From Odobenus rosmarus divergens (Eukaryota; Chordata; Mammalia; Carnivora; Odobenidae), in the NCBI RefSeq assembly GCF_000321225.1, contig NW_004450563.1, positions 16,557 through 80,556 on the forward strand: a stretch of 64,000 nucleotides of DNA. The letters are read 5' to 3'. Below are positions 11,924 to 24,254 of this stretch, one piece after another (positions within the stretch are counted from its first letter, which is position 1; every line of letters starts with the position of its first letter). The notes under the pieces were generated by a model, which saw nothing but the letters and a program-made list of their open reading frames with translations, was not told the origin of the DNA and did no database searches. Both the position numbers and the translations under genes were made by a program.

Positions 11924-13024
11924 TATGTAATTTTTTTAAACTGCTAATCAACTCTTGGTAATGTTCTAAATAGAACAGTGTTAAAGTTTTCCCTAACTTA
12001 CCAGTTATATGATTAAAAAATTTAGTGCCTTTTAAAACCATGCAAAAGTAAGTTTAGAAAGTCACAAATAATTTTTTTTTTTTACCCATAAAGATCCTGT
12101 AAGATATTTAAAAGTCAGTGGGACAAGGAGTAGGTGCTCATTGTGTGAAAAATTATCCCATACATTGCAAACTACTATTCATGGCTCCTTCAACCAATTT
12201 CAGCAATTCCCCTCAGACTTTGTGATCCTCAAAAGGATCCTCACCTATGTATAAAATGCCCCAGAAAATGCCTTCTGAGGCAAGATTCCTGTGTGTTAGT
12301 GGATATGCCCTGAAGCATGGCCTCAGAATTTCCTCCCCCACTTTACTCTGGACTACTCAACTGCTTTTCTAAAATAATGATGAATAATTATTTTGAATGT
12401 CTCTATTTGAAGGGCCATCAATATATTGTCCTATCAGAATACAGAATATTTTTTTGGTTCTGGTTTGTTCTCTATATTGCCTGAAAGGAAAAAAAAAAAA
12501 AAAAAGAGTGAAGGGAATTGCTCTGTGTATACCCAGGACCTCAGAATTTGAAGTTTAGGAAGGACATTAATAGAGTTGATCCTGTGAAGAAGAAACAGCA
12601 GTTTTTGCTACCCTGAATTCTTGTGGTTTATAGCATAAAGGTCTTGTAGCTTCAGCAAGCTCTTCAGGTCTTCCCTGTAGGACTCTGCTGCCAACAATGG
12701 GCCTGACTCCTGGATTTCTTATGTTTTACAATCTTGCCTGACCAGGAGTAGATGATTATTTCCTTGTTATAATTTTCAACCTTTATTCCTAAAGACAAAA
12801 TACAGCCAAGTACACATAGAATCATGAAAAGAATAGAATTAAGAAATCAGAGGAAATAAAGATTTTTGTTTGTTTGTTTGCTGTTTTTCCCAGAGATCAG
12901 ATCCCAGTTTATTTCCTCTCACTGAATGGAAAACACTAATTTTCTTAGCTATAGCTTGATCTTGTTGCAAGGCCTGGACAACCCATTTGGTATGGTTCTA
13001 GGAAGCCTCACCCCCACAGCAACC
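11924..13024. other. No feature recognised
   Basis: Contains an A19-type run at about 12489-12507 and nothing else I can name. Confidence 0.5.
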
Positions 13025-13117
13025 CCAATTTAACACACTGTTGATCAATCCTCTTGGGCCATGCTAATCTTCTCTGTATCATTGCAATTTTAGTATACGT
13101 GCTGTGGAAGTCAGCAT
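13025..13117 (-). pseudogene. U6 snRNA retropseudogene
   Basis: On the minus strand this reads as the 5' half and middle of U6 spliceosomal RNA. The reversed core ccatgctaatcttctctgta (13059-13078) covers the invariant ACAGAGA-containing region, and ttttagtatacgtgctg (13088-13104) covers the 5' stem. The 3' part (13025-13050) is badly diverged and the 5' hairpin carries substitutions (gtggaagtcagcat in place of the normal stem). No U6-type upstream promoter (TATA, PSE) is seen at the expected spacing. U6 copies of this kind are normally dispersed by the L1 machinery. Confidence 0.85.
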
Positions 13118-13369
13118 GACCAATCCTCTTGGGGATAATTTACTTCAGATCTCTCCTTCAGGTTGTTTTGCTGTTAAAGTCTCTACTCTGTCTATCAAAT
13201 ATTAATCTCCCTGTCATTGAAAGAGACAATGTTTTTCAGGTTATCAGTTTAAATATGATGCTGACAAATATCATTAGGTCTACAGACACAACAAATCACT
13301 AAATTTTCTGTGGACATGGATGCAAATATTAATTTTTTTCCTGAATTTATAGTGGTTAGAGCAAAAATT

Positions 13370-13565
13370 TCAATAGACACATCTGGGTTAGAATCCTGTC
13401 TGAGTAACCTGAAGCCTGTCTGTGTCCTCTTTATGCCTTCAGTTGCCTTGCTGGTAAAATGAAGAAAATAAGTGTCATGTCATGAGCTTATTTAGATGAT
13501 CAAATGAGATGATATTTAAAGCAATAACTTAGTCTTTGGCCTATAGTACGAGTTCAATAGTATTA
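13370..13565 (+). mobile_element. MIR SINE
   Basis: Reads through most of MIR: agtggttagagc start, tctgggttagaatcctgtct tRNA-like box, then the core and the tail with gcctatagtacgagttcaat. Diverged, as expected for this age. Confidence 0.75.
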
Positions 13566-14164
13566 ACTACAACAAAAGTATTATAATAATAACATTTTCC
13601 CTTATACTTTGTATAGTAGTTAGTGTAACGAATAAGTGATCCAAAAACATTTTAGTGGTTTTAAAACATGGAAGTTGATTTTTCTCTCTATTAGGAGTCC
13701 AGGGTGATGATCTACAACAATTGGCAGTCATTTGAGGGATAGGCTGATGGCAGCTTTTCCAACTTTGAAATGTGGCTTTTAAGTTCTCTCTGATCATCAC
13801 CATTCTAGCCTCACAAAGAGGGATAGGAGTGTAGAAGACGTATGATACTATTCTTAAATTCACTGAGCAGAGAGGGACTATATCACTTCCACTCATGTTC
13901 TATTGGTGAGAGCTTATCACATGCTTCATCTATTTAGCAAATGTAGCTGACTGGACAATCACGCCTCAGCTATAATTTGTATGGACAAAGAGGAGAATAG
14001 ATTTTGGTGGACAAATAGCCTCCCTCCCATGACTTTCCTGAAGTTACCAAAGCAATAATAGTCTTTTCTCCATATTTTGAAAGGGTATAAGGCTTCTCTA
14101 TCTCTAAGGAGTGCAAATATAGGAATTGGGTTTTTACTTCAGTCTCTAGAATACTGTCTCTTAA
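13566..14164. other. No feature recognised
   Basis: Minus-strand open frames of 109 and 143 codons cover 13567-13896 and 13970-14401. Neither resembles a known family, and the second runs through the MER5-like repeat, so both are judged chance frames. Confidence 0.55.
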
Positions 14165-14335
14165 ATTGAGAGCCAATATGCAACTGTAACCTAACCTCCT
14201 GGAGGACTTGTTTAAATTATAGATTCCAGGCCTCCAGCAAACCCACTGAATCAGTATCTCCAGGGTATGACCTGAGCATTTAACTTTTATCAAGTAAGAC
14301 AAGTGATTGCTATATGCATTCAGTTTGAGAATTAT
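14165..14335 (+). mobile_element. MER5-like hAT/Charlie MITE
   Basis: tgaatcagtatctccagggt and gtttgagaattattgcca match the interior and 3' end of MER5-type elements. The left end is eroded. Confidence 0.65.
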
Positions 14336-16324
14336 TGCCATAAAATCTAGGGTGGCTCTGAATTTTAAAGCCATAGGCAACTCTGAATACCAGTTCTTCA
14401 AAGACTTCTATGATTTGTTCTTTAATATGATAGGAATAAAAATTTAAAACAAAAATGAAGACAAAAACTCATGGTGGTTCTCTCTCCATGATGCATCGTT
14501 TTATCTTCTAAATGACATTGCTGTCCTTCAGATCAAAGACAGGCACTGATGAATTAGCTTTTGTAGAGATTGTCATTTGTTACCTTCTGTATCCATCCCA
14601 ACTCAGAATTATAATATTGTGAACAAAATGAACATAATAACTAGTAAATTGTGATTAAGATCTATAGGTTAGTTACTATTAAGGGGAACTTTGATTTTTC
14701 TTAATTATCATATATTTTTCAATGATCAAAATTTGTTTCATTATTTGATTTAAATCTCTATTAAATATCTTGTTTTGAGCAATCCAACTTCATAGAAAAC
14801 CTTTTTAAATAAAACTCTGAATGATAAAAATATTTTACGTATTTATGTTTTATTCAGCAGGATATTTTTTCATCACCTAAATCTTCAAATATAGTTGTTA
14901 AATTTGTTTTTTTCCTGTTGCTATTATAGGTTATTGTTAAAAACAGTAATCATTTTAGTAGGGTGGTTTCATGTGTTCCTTGATATCCTGAATAATTTTA
15001 TTTTGTTACATTTAGTTTCATGTTTTCAAAAATGCTATTTTTGTTTTTGAAAGTATTTTCTTAACATTTATGATTTGTCTGGAAATGTCTCATCTTATAC
15101 TGAGCTAGCATAAGATTAGGCTTTCCTATTTTTTTTTGTTTTGTTTTTTAGCATAAAGATCAAAACTTGCCGAAACTTGGTGTGATCTTTTTCACTTTTG
15201 ATGGCTTTTTATATGCCTAAGGCCAGTGAGCTTTATATCTGTTTCCACAGAGAACTCAGATCTGTGAGAATTAGCAAGGGATTAAAGTGATATTTTCCCC
15301 CTGTGCTCTGGCTTCTAGCTACTGTGCTCTTTCTTTTAATGCTTAATGTTTCCAGGAGATTTTTTTAAATTCACTCTTCTCTATTATGTCTTCAATTTTT
15401 CTAATATTCTTATCAGATTTTCTTGACATCAGTTTGGCCAACAATGCCATCAATGTTGGCTTTATTTCCTTCCAAACATATTTGAATGCTGTTAAAAAAA
15501 ACAGGTAGAGTGGGAAGCTATAAACCAAATTCATGTCTGTCACAAAAACATTAAAATAATGAGTTTCTCACCTTCCTTTAAAGAAAACAAATAAATTGTA
15601 GCTTACCTAATATTGAGGTTGATCCCTCGGTTCTGAGTTTGTTAGGAAGTAATCATTGATTTGATATGGTATATGTTAAGTGAATTTCCCCACTCATTAC
15701 TTACAGGTGCATGGCACAATCACATACTCACATGTATTTACCCATGCTCAAATAAGAAAAGTCAAACTTTCATGTTCTTAATGGAAAATAATAGGTAGCC
15801 CTAAATACTTGATTCCAATATTTTTGCTTATTTTACAGGCACATTTATAGTTAAGGCAGAAAACAGTCTCAGTGAGAGAATGCATGTTAAGTCTTGAAAA
15901 ATCTTATCTTAAAATTTTTCAATAAAGCTTACATGCAACAAAAGATAAGATTTTGCTTATTTGATTTAGTATAGATAAAAGGAAATAACAATCTATCCTT
16001 GTAAATAAATGGATAATCACAAAAATGCTCTTGCATTTTTTATTCCAGAGATTATAGGCAGCACAAACCATTGACCAAGGGGTAGACTCATGACCAATGT
16101 GATAGAGAAGAAAAGAATTGTGGCTATAATGTTGTGCCTTTGCTGAAATCTCATTGGATTTTAACTCTGCAATTTCTGATATTGTGTTGATTTGAAGACC
16201 AAATCAGATCTATCACTCTGACAGGAAGTACAATCCCATTTTTCATTATATTCAGTAAATGTGGGGAAAGAACTAGCTTCTCTTCCTTTATGCCTTGGGA
16301 GACAAAAGAATGCAAGATACGATC
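14336..16324. other. No feature recognised
   Basis: Two kb of AT-rich sequence without a recognisable repeat. Possibly single-copy DNA. Confidence 0.45.
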
Positions 16325-16480
16325 CCAAGGCTGTGTAAACTATCTCATTTAATTATATTGCCTTTTTAGCTCTCTTTTGCAAATAGGAGCCTGACTCCAG
16401 AGGTGAAATCATCTGTCCAAGAACACATAAGTAAATAGAGGAACCAGGAGATGCAAACACAAATCCAACTCTGACAGATT
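16325..16480 (-). mobile_element. MIR SINE, reversed
   Basis: ctatctcatttaattatatt, then the diverged aggtgaaatcatctgtccaa and acacataagtaaatagagga, is the reversed MIR core. Confidence 0.65.
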
Positions 16481-16707
16481 AGACTAAATTTTAGACCTGC
16501 GGAGTTACATCCCAGGGACACTTGGGATTTATCTCACATTCAACCCAGCAAGGACTGGAAAGTCTTATTTACACAGATGATAGGAATGATGGGAAAGAAT
16601 ATTCCAAGGGCAAGATACCCTCATGCCCATAAGTTAAGTGCCCAGTATTACTTATGGTTCACCTTTGGCTGCAGGTAAGTCTACTGGCACATACCAGAAT
16701 TGCCACA
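16481..16707. other. No feature recognised
   Basis: Short spacer left of the Tigger-like element. Confidence 0.5.
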
Positions 16708-17180
16708 CAGGTACCCCTCGCTTTTTGAAATTTCCCATTATTTCACTTTGCTTTTGTGAAAGGCCTACATTAGTATTTGTTTCTGTTAACAGAAAGAAAT
16801 CCAAAGAGATTTCTGTTTTTATGAAAAGGTGAAAGGTGAAAATAGGCGTTCAGTCTTTGTTTTGCAGAGAGCCGTTTAAAGGCAGTGCACCCCGATAAGC
16901 TCTTTCTCTAGGAACTGCACTCAGCCCTTCACTCAAGCCTCATAGTTTTGAACTGTGTCTGTGAGCATTTGTGCTTTATTTCCATTTATTTTGTGCATCC
17001 CTCTAGCAAAATGAGATCTAAGGTATTAGGAAAGTCTTAAGAGAGGTTATTTTTTGGGGTCTGGGAATACTCAAAAATGTTTCCACATAAATTAATGGTA
17101 GTTGTTTCTTCACTTGACACTATCTTGGCTTACAAAAGTTTCCATAGAAAAGCTCTACTTTTGGATAGCAGGGGAAACTG
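16708..17180 (+). mobile_element. Tigger-like DNA transposon, non-autonomous, both ends present
   Basis: Begins caggtacccctcgcttttt and ends with the imperfect inverted version, ggatagcaggggaaactg. The expected TA follows the right end; the left flank reads ca, a likely decayed TA. Interior blocks (ttttttggggtctgggaata, aattaatggtag, ccatagaaaagctctac) match the ends of pogo/Tigger elements. At 473 bases it is too short for a transposase, so it was mobilised in trans. Subfamily not assigned. Confidence 0.65.
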
Positions 17181-17911
17181 TATACCTTTAAGAAACAGTT
17201 GGATGGGGACACAGGATTATAAAAATAACTTGAGAAAGGGCCCAGGTTGGGTGTCTCATAGGACCTGACAAGATCTTCATTGTCAGAGTGTTGAAGGCTG
17301 TGAAATACGCCTTGTAATTCAGGTCCAAAAAAGCTTGCATATCTGATTGCATGCTGTACACATTCTAGTCTTTGGGGAAAAAAAAGAGTTATTGTAGACT
17401 TTACTTATATTTAGGTAAGTTGTTTCCTTCTTGATGATGTCTTTCCATCAATCAGACTCTCTTCTGATAATTGCTAAGACACTAAGACCAACGCTTTTCC
17501 CAATCAGGCCACTGCTCATTTGGGCAGGCTTCTGTGAGGGTATGCAAGTGTTAATTTATGTACTTAGGCACTTGGTCATGAGCCAATTTTTGAGTTTCCC
17601 ATTCTGTGATGACTTCAAATATATTGATCGAAGCAAATTCCCAACCAAAAGGTAGGTGTGTGCAATGCATAAATACTTTTAGAATGCAGGCAAATTATTC
17701 TTACCCTAATTATCATTAGATGAGCACAATCATCGCATCAACCACAAGATAAATACATTGAACTCTTTTTCTGGATGTGGTAGAGCAATTACATATTCTT
17801 ACTTAAAAATGAAATTAACATATAATTTCCCTTATGGGGACTCCAATCAATTTGGGGAGATAGTTTCTACATAAAAGTACATTAAACTAAAAATAATACT
17901 TATAAGCTATA
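17181..17911. other. Spacer between two Tigger-like copies
   Basis: An open frame at 17431-17655 ends just before a gtaggt donor-like site, but shows no family resemblance. Confidence 0.45.
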
Positions 17912-18050
17912 TAGGTACCCCTCGCTTTTCAAAAGTTCCCATTATTTCACTTAGCTTTTGTGAAAGGCCTACATTAGTATCTGTTTTTGTTAACAGAAAG
18001 GAATCCAAAGAGGATTCTGTTTTTATGAAAAAGGTGAAAAGGTGAAAGGT
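17912..18050 (+). mobile_element. Second Tigger-like copy, left end only
   Basis: Same orientation and family as 16708-17180 (ggtacccctcgcttttcaaa, then gtgaaaggcctacattagta). It stops after about 139 bases at the ggtgaaaggt block, so the right end is lost. A TA precedes the left end. Confidence 0.65.
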
Positions 18051-19868
18051 TATAGACCCAAGAAAGATAAGAATTTAGGGATGTATTATATTTTCCTGAT
18101 ATAAAACATTACCAATAATAAAGTCAGGTGGCCTGAATAGAGCAAGCAAGATTTTAGTTTTCTAAAAAACTGTAAGCATGATGTTGTTTAATGAATTGTC
18201 AAACAGTTGTAGATGTCAGCACAAATTCTCTCTTTGGCCCTAACATATGTGTTGAACGGTAGACAAAAGCAATTAATTTGAAAAAAATAAGTTTTATACC
18301 TTTAAAATTTGAATTCTGACAGTTCTAAAGATAACAGTTCCCTTGGATCTAATGAATATTATCCCCATATGTTTTAGGCACTTATTTGCTAGCAAAATCT
18401 CATTAGGCAGTGTGAAAAAATTAGCCCCTTATAAAATTACACATCTAAGAGAACTGACAGCTTTCTTGATAGTGCCTGCATTTGTCAGAAACAAAGAAGC
18501 AGACCCTGAGTCACAAAACATGATGTGTTTTACATGACAACAGTGCCAATTTACTTAAGCACTCTGCGCATTTGGAAGGTTAGGATCTTAATATCACAAA
18601 ATCTCCTCTTCAGGTTAACTAAGATACAAATCTGACATCCTTTTCAATTTGGGAATATTTTAGTGACTTGGTGGAGCACTTCTAAATGATTTCAGTTGAT
18701 TGAGCTTGACAAGAATCTGACAAAATCTTGTTACTAAGGTAATGTTAATTTTAAGATTTTGAATAATAAGAGGTTCATAGTAAATGACATGAAAATTATC
18801 AATCCATCTTGGTCTGTGCCAGGTCTAGTTTATTCCATATTATTTCATTTTATAAATGTTTGTGTATCTCTGTAGGCACTTTTACAATTTATGTTTATCA
18901 TATATGTCCAATTAGACTTTAAAAACAGAGGAACTGGAACATGTGATATTTTTGTCTCAAAAACAATGAAATGATTTACTAATAATACAATCAGCAGTTA
19001 ACTGGAAAAACACTCACTGAAAGCAATGGGAACTTAATTTTTTCACCTAACCAGAAGTCTTAAAGGAGGTGTGGCACAACCAGCCATACAGAGGCAGTGT
19101 CGTGGGCAACCCGAAGTCTTTTGAAATTTCTCCTTCATTGACAGTTGTATTCCTTTATACTCACGCTTGTTTCCTCATGTATGAAAATTGTTGGTATAGC
19201 CCCAGACATCATGCCCACGTTCAAAACAGGACCAAGGGCAAGCAGGCTGTGCTGGAACATCTGTCCCCTTTATCAGAATTTGCCAAGAAACTTCTGAGTG
19301 TTCTCCACTGGCCTGAACTGTATGGCCAAATGCTACCTCCTAGAGAGGGTTAGAAATTAGGGAATGGGAGAGATTTTATTAGTCAAGACCAACACCATTG
19401 ATCATTGGATTTTATTAGCAGGAAAGAAGTCAGTAAAGGCATTAGGAAACTGTGTCTGCCAAATACATACGGATTGTTAACAACAACAACAAAAAAGGCA
19501 CGAAAAATAAAAACTATGCATCAAAGATGGAAAGTTCTTTCAGTTCAAATCCAGAATAAAGCCTTACGGTTTTCTTAATTAATGAAAAAATAAACATTTT
19601 CAGGCTTCTTTTACATATTAAAATTACGTATGTAATATAACTATAATAATGTTTTATATTTTTATACATTTTTGCTCTTTGCTTTTTTTGGTTGCTCTCG
19701 AGGCCACCACTACTCTTTGTATTTTTTGGCTCTGAGCTTAGAGTTTCTCCAAGTCTCAGTAAGAGGAAAGACATGATGTCTAGCAGCTTTCTTCTACAAC
19801 ACCTTTTGGTTGGTGGTTTCTTGGATATGTCTCCAACATAATTTTAAAACTGTTGTTTTTTTTTTAAT
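18051..19868. other. No feature recognised
   Basis: The frame at 19069-19353 lies in a somewhat GC-richer patch that could be an old LTR. Nothing is firm. Confidence 0.4.
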
Positions 19869-20455
19869 AGAAATATCCCTTTTTCAAGATTGCTTTGGTT
19901 ATTTGAGGTCTTTTGCAGTTCCATACAAATTTTAGGATTGTTTGTTCTAGCTCTGTGAAAAATGCTGTTGGTATTTTGATAGGGATTGCATTAAATCTGT
20001 AGATTGCTTTGGGTAGTATGGGCATTTTAACAATATTTGATTTTCCAGTCTTTGAGCATGGGATATCTTTCCATTTGTCTGTGTCATCTTCAATTTCTTT
20101 CATCAATGTTCTATAGTTTTCAGAGTACAGGTCTTTCACCTTTTTGGTTTAAGTTTATTCCTAGGCATTTTACTATTTTTGGTGCACTCCTATGTTTACT
20201 GCAGCATTATTTACGATAGCCAAATTATGGAAGCAGCCTAAGTGTCCATCAACAGATGAATGGATAAAGAAGATGTGGTATATGTATATAATGAAATATT
20301 ATTCAGCCATAAAAAAGAATGAAATCTTGCCATTTCAAACAACATGGATGGAGCTAAAGAGTGTGACGCTATGTGAAATAAGGCAGTCAGAGAAAGATAA
20401 ATACCATATGATTTCACTCAAATGTGGAATTTAATAAACAAAACAAACAAAGGGA

Positions 20456-20648
20456 GGGGCGACTGGGTGGCTCAGTCGTTAAGCGTCTGCCTTCGGCTCA
20501 GGTCATGATCCCAGGGTCCTGGGATCGAGCCCCGCATCGGGCTCCCTGCTCCGCGGGAAGCCTGCTTCTCCCTCTCCCACTCCCCCTGCTTGTGTTCCCT
20601 CTCTTGCAGTATCTCTCTCTGTCAAATAAATAAATAAAATCTTTAAAA
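20456..20648 (+). mobile_element. Young Can-SINE inside L1
   Basis: Low-divergence SINE (gggtggctcagtcgttaagc ... aaataaataaataaaatctt) with A-rich flanks similar on both sides. It faces the SINE at 20781-20976. Confidence 0.95.
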
Positions 20649-20780
20649 AAGAAAACAAAGGGGAAAAAAGAGATAAACCAAAAAACAGATTCTTAGCTGT
20701 AGAAAACAAACAGAGCGTTACCAGAGGGAAGGTGGGGGGGCAGATGGGTGAATAGGGGTTGTGGATTAACTTGTGCACTT

Positions 20781-20976
20781 TTTTTTTTTAAGATTTTATT
20801 TATTTATTTGACAGAAAGAGACACAGCGAGAGAGGGAACACAAGCAGGGGGAGTGGGAGAGGGAGAAGCAGGCTTCCCGCGGAGCAGGGAGCCTGATGCG
20901 GGGCTCGATCCCAGGACCCTGGGATCATGACCTGAACCGAAGGCAGATGCTTAACGACTGAGCCACCCAGGCACCG
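20781..20976 (-). mobile_element. Young Can-SINE inside L1, opposite orientation
   Basis: Nearly the reverse complement of 20456-20648. Flanked by ttgtgcactt duplications (20771-20780 and 20982-20991). Confidence 0.95.
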
Positions 20977-21254
20977 CTCGGTTGTGCACTTGTGATGAGC
21001 CCTGGGTATTGTGTGGAAATGTTGAATTACTATATAGTACACCTGAAACTAACATTACACTGTATGTTAACTACACGGGAATTAAAATTAAAAAAAGAAA
21101 CATCCACAAATTTTTAATGAGGTGAAGAAAGTCTTTTATTTCTGGGTCATATATTAATTCTTTAAAGAAGTATCATTTTATCACGTCAGTGGTATATGGG
21201 GAGGGATAGGTGATAAATATATTTGCATTTATCATTGGAAATAGAAGTTCCTTC

Positions 21255-21450
21255 TATAATTCTCAACATTCCTTTATTCAGTTGAACTTCACAAGTTTAC
21301 TGAATATCTATCAAGATCAAAGCACCAAAATGAAAAAAAAAAAAAAAGATCAAAGCACCATGCTGGCTGCGAAGGCACAACACAGATGACTAATACGTCT
21401 TTGACAAAAGAAGAACTCTCAATCTAGAAAAGGTTAGAGGAAGGAATGAG
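21255..21450 (+). mobile_element. Ancient MIR/L2-age repeat, interrupted
   Basis: Same ancient family as 4385-4545 (ttattcag ... tactgaatatctatc ... aactctcaatctag). Split by the poly(A)-only insertion. Confidence 0.45.
21328..21345 (+). mobile_element. Poly(A)-only retro-insertion
   Basis: An 18-base A-rich block (aaatg followed by an A-run) sits between two perfect copies of aagatcaaagcacca (21313-21327 and 21346-21360). A target duplication of L1 type around nothing but a tail indicates an extremely 5'-truncated insertion. Confidence 0.75.
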
Positions 21451-24254
21451 TCTCATGTACTATTTACAGCGCTATTAAAGCAACTATTTGTAGAGCACTA
21501 AGGTTGAGAGGAAAATCCTATGTGGCCAAAAAGGTCACAATCCAAGGAAAGGGTGTAATTTTGAGACGTAGAATGCTCCGGAGAGTGCAAAGCATATTTG
21601 CTAGGTGTGGAAAGTAGGGCAGATGCCAAATACAATAAATAATCCCTGAGAATTAGACAGTAAAATGGTGCCTTTTGGCAACAAGTCAAATATGTATCAT
21701 AATTTAGTGGGGGGTAACAAATTTTCTACGTGAGCGCAGAAGTCACTGAGAAGGATGGCAGGAGGGAGGTGAAAATGAACATTTTAATCAGGAAGTGGAG
21801 GGGGATTTTGAGTTGCAGTAGGCTATAACAAATAGTGATTGAACAGAAATGAGTATGAACTTCAAAGTAGAAAGGCAGAAGACGGGGGTGAATAGAAATA
21901 GGGGAATGGGGAGGAGTCTGTTATTAAGTGTACAGAAAGAAAGATAGTCCAGACTATTCTCCCAGATAGCCAAGTGCCATTAACTGTATACTATGAAAAC
22001 CCAAATCAGTTTTTATCCATTTTAAGCATAAATCTCAATAGGCAAATGCAATTTAATAACTGAATCTGTGGCATTGATCGCAGGCAAATTATCTTAAACC
22101 GCTTCCAAAAACTTCTAAAATTCATGCATTAAAATAATTTGCCTAAAGCTGCACATCATGTCAGTAATAGATCCAAGGCAAAATTTCACCAGTAGGTCTG
22201 CTAAACCAAACCATAAAGTATACATGTGTGGTGGTGGTGTGTGTGTATGTGCATGTAGTTGGTACGTGTGGTTTTTCTGCATTTGGTTACATATTTTACT
22301 TAATGTATATAATGTTGAGACACATTATTATGCTACTTAATGGTGAATATGTGCAAACGAAATAGGAGCAATAGTAAAATGAGTCTGTCTCCATTGCTGA
22401 AAGTACATTTCATCACCTGAGACTCATTTTTAATTGATCCCTTAGGGAGAGTATAATAAGCAGTTATTTACCTGGCTGAAATGAATACTGTGGCAAATCA
22501 TAGTTTTCACTATTTCCTCTACAGCTAACACTTCCTTTGTGTTCATTAATGTCTCCCAATTTCATTTACTTATTAGATTTGGTTCTTGACTCACTGCAAG
22601 CAATAATTTCTAGGCAGATGAATACTGAATTGAAACTGCTCAATTACTAAAGTTTTATTTTCTGCTATGTTTATAAATGTTTGGCCATGGCTGAAAGTAA
22701 AATGACTTCTGGTTTTTGCACAGGTGAGAAGCGTTACTGGGTTACTGCTGCACTGAATACTTTGTGGTGTCATCTGGAAAATACTGGCATGTCCATCTGC
22801 AAGCAGAGTAAAGGCAGTTAGTAGACGATAGCAACGTCAGGGCGGGCATACTGACCAGACCAACCTCTCTCCCTGCTCCTGTCCAGCTCACAGCTCTGGC
22901 TGGGAGATTGAAAGTGACAAAGCTGTTCACTGTTTTGAGTTCTTCAGAGAAAAATAAGCATAATTTATTGCTGTTAGTCCTGTGCAATGCAAATTTACAG
23001 AAGTATTTGGTCACCTGGCATTTAGTATTTCTGGACATTCATTGATGAATGGAATTTCAGAAAAGATATGGGGCCCTCTCCATATCGAAGCTTCTTTGTC
23101 ATTCTTACGATAATTATATGGTAAGTTCAACAATTGCTATCATGTTCTAGCAATAGAATGTGCATCTAAGCAAGCAACTGACATGTCAGGAATTTCAGGC
23201 CCTTAGAGAAAGGAGTAAAAAAAAAATAGTCTTCTGGCACAATGTTTCTTTGAAATGATTGGCTGCCCACGGTCAGCTGTTCCTCAGTTTTACCCTAGAG
23301 TGCCTTAAAACCCTAGGGTAGATACCATCTGGCCTTGGGGATTAACCCACATTTACTTTGTCAATCTTGTGCAAACATTCTGAGTATTGACCACTATTTG
23401 ATCTTGTATACCCAACCTGCTCATTTCCTGGGACAATCTGGTTTTAGGACTCTCCCTAATATCTTCCTAATTAAAGTCCAAGGCAAAGCTCTAGTGCAGC
23501 CTATCAGGCATCACATTTTTATCTGAAGTCACCCAAACATCCCAGTGGTGCTACCCTACATGGATTTCTGCTTGAGGGAAACACTTGTTACTAGCTTTTG
23601 ATTCTCTCATGAGGCATTCTTTCCCCAACTTGTTTGTAGGTTACATCTGTGAACTTCACTTTTCTCCTCATTCTGTCCATCTTTGCACCTCTAACATATT
23701 TGCCAAGAAGTCTATTTTTTGTAGGCACTTGGTATTTTTGATAATTGGCGCATGTTTTTGCCGTTCACGATAAGGTGTATATCAGCATTCTCCAGACACT
23801 TTGTACGTGTTGATTCTGAAAAATGTCCCATACTTTTTTTTTTTTCTCGACCTGTAAACATCATTTTTGTCTCTTTTCCATTCAGGTGTTGAATTGAATT
23901 TTCATAATAACTTCATAATTTTCAATTATGAAATTTCAATTTCATAATTACTTAAGAAATTAGAACTATTACTATTAATGAGGATTTTTTTCTTACTGCC
24001 TCTAACCTACCAAGGATTTTGCCTTTGCTTTTCCATCTGTCCTAATATTCATCTCCCAAGTATCCACCTAGCAAACTGTCTCACTCTACTTCTGATTCCA
24101 GTTCCCACTAATTCTGGTATTTCTTATGTTGTCCAAGTATCAAAATCAATAACCAAAAAATAGTTCATAATCATTTTCCTTTGTGATGTGGTGATTTTAC
24201 TGAAGTATTGCTTTGAGTCTAATATGCAAAATTCTTTATAGAAGCAAGAAATTT
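21451..24254. other. Mostly unrecognised sequence
   Basis: Contains a GT-rich stretch at 22230-22270 and a small perfect hairpin, ttcataatt-ttc-aattatgaa, at about 23910-23930. 22080-22210 may be a decayed MIR. No gene seen. Confidence 0.4.
22229..22272. repeat. GT-rich microsatellite, impure
   Basis: ggtggtggtgtgtgtgtatg and neighbouring gt units. Confidence 0.7.

Larger units (their letters stand above)
19879..21095 (+). mobile_element. L1 3' end with 5' inversion, split by two SINEs
   Basis: 19879-20184 is reversed L1 ORF2. Its minus-strand frame has the typical [19 protein letters not shown] block of the ORF2 C-terminal half. 20185-21095 is forward ORF2 end plus 3' UTR and tail. An internal inversion with both halves from the same 3' region is the signature of twin priming. 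The flanks agaaatatcc (19869-19878) and agaaacatcc (21096-21105) look like target duplications with one change. Two Can-SINEs later inserted into the 3' UTR. No coding capacity remains. Confidence 0.85.

Noticed and set aside
13970..14401. 143-codon minus-strand frame
   Set aside because: Runs through a MER5-like repeat and single-copy-looking DNA; no family resemblance and no sign of selection visible.
17431..17655. Possible exon ending at a gtaggt donor
   Set aside because: Chance donor motif; the peptide has no recognisable domain and no acceptor context stands out.
20424..20633. Recurrent small proteins with VKRLPSAQVM and AGSLLLPL motifs at many places
   Set aside because: They are translations of Can-SINEs, not genes.
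23905..23935. Small perfect hairpin ttcataatt-ttc-aattatgaa
   Set aside because: Too short and AT-rich to separate from chance.
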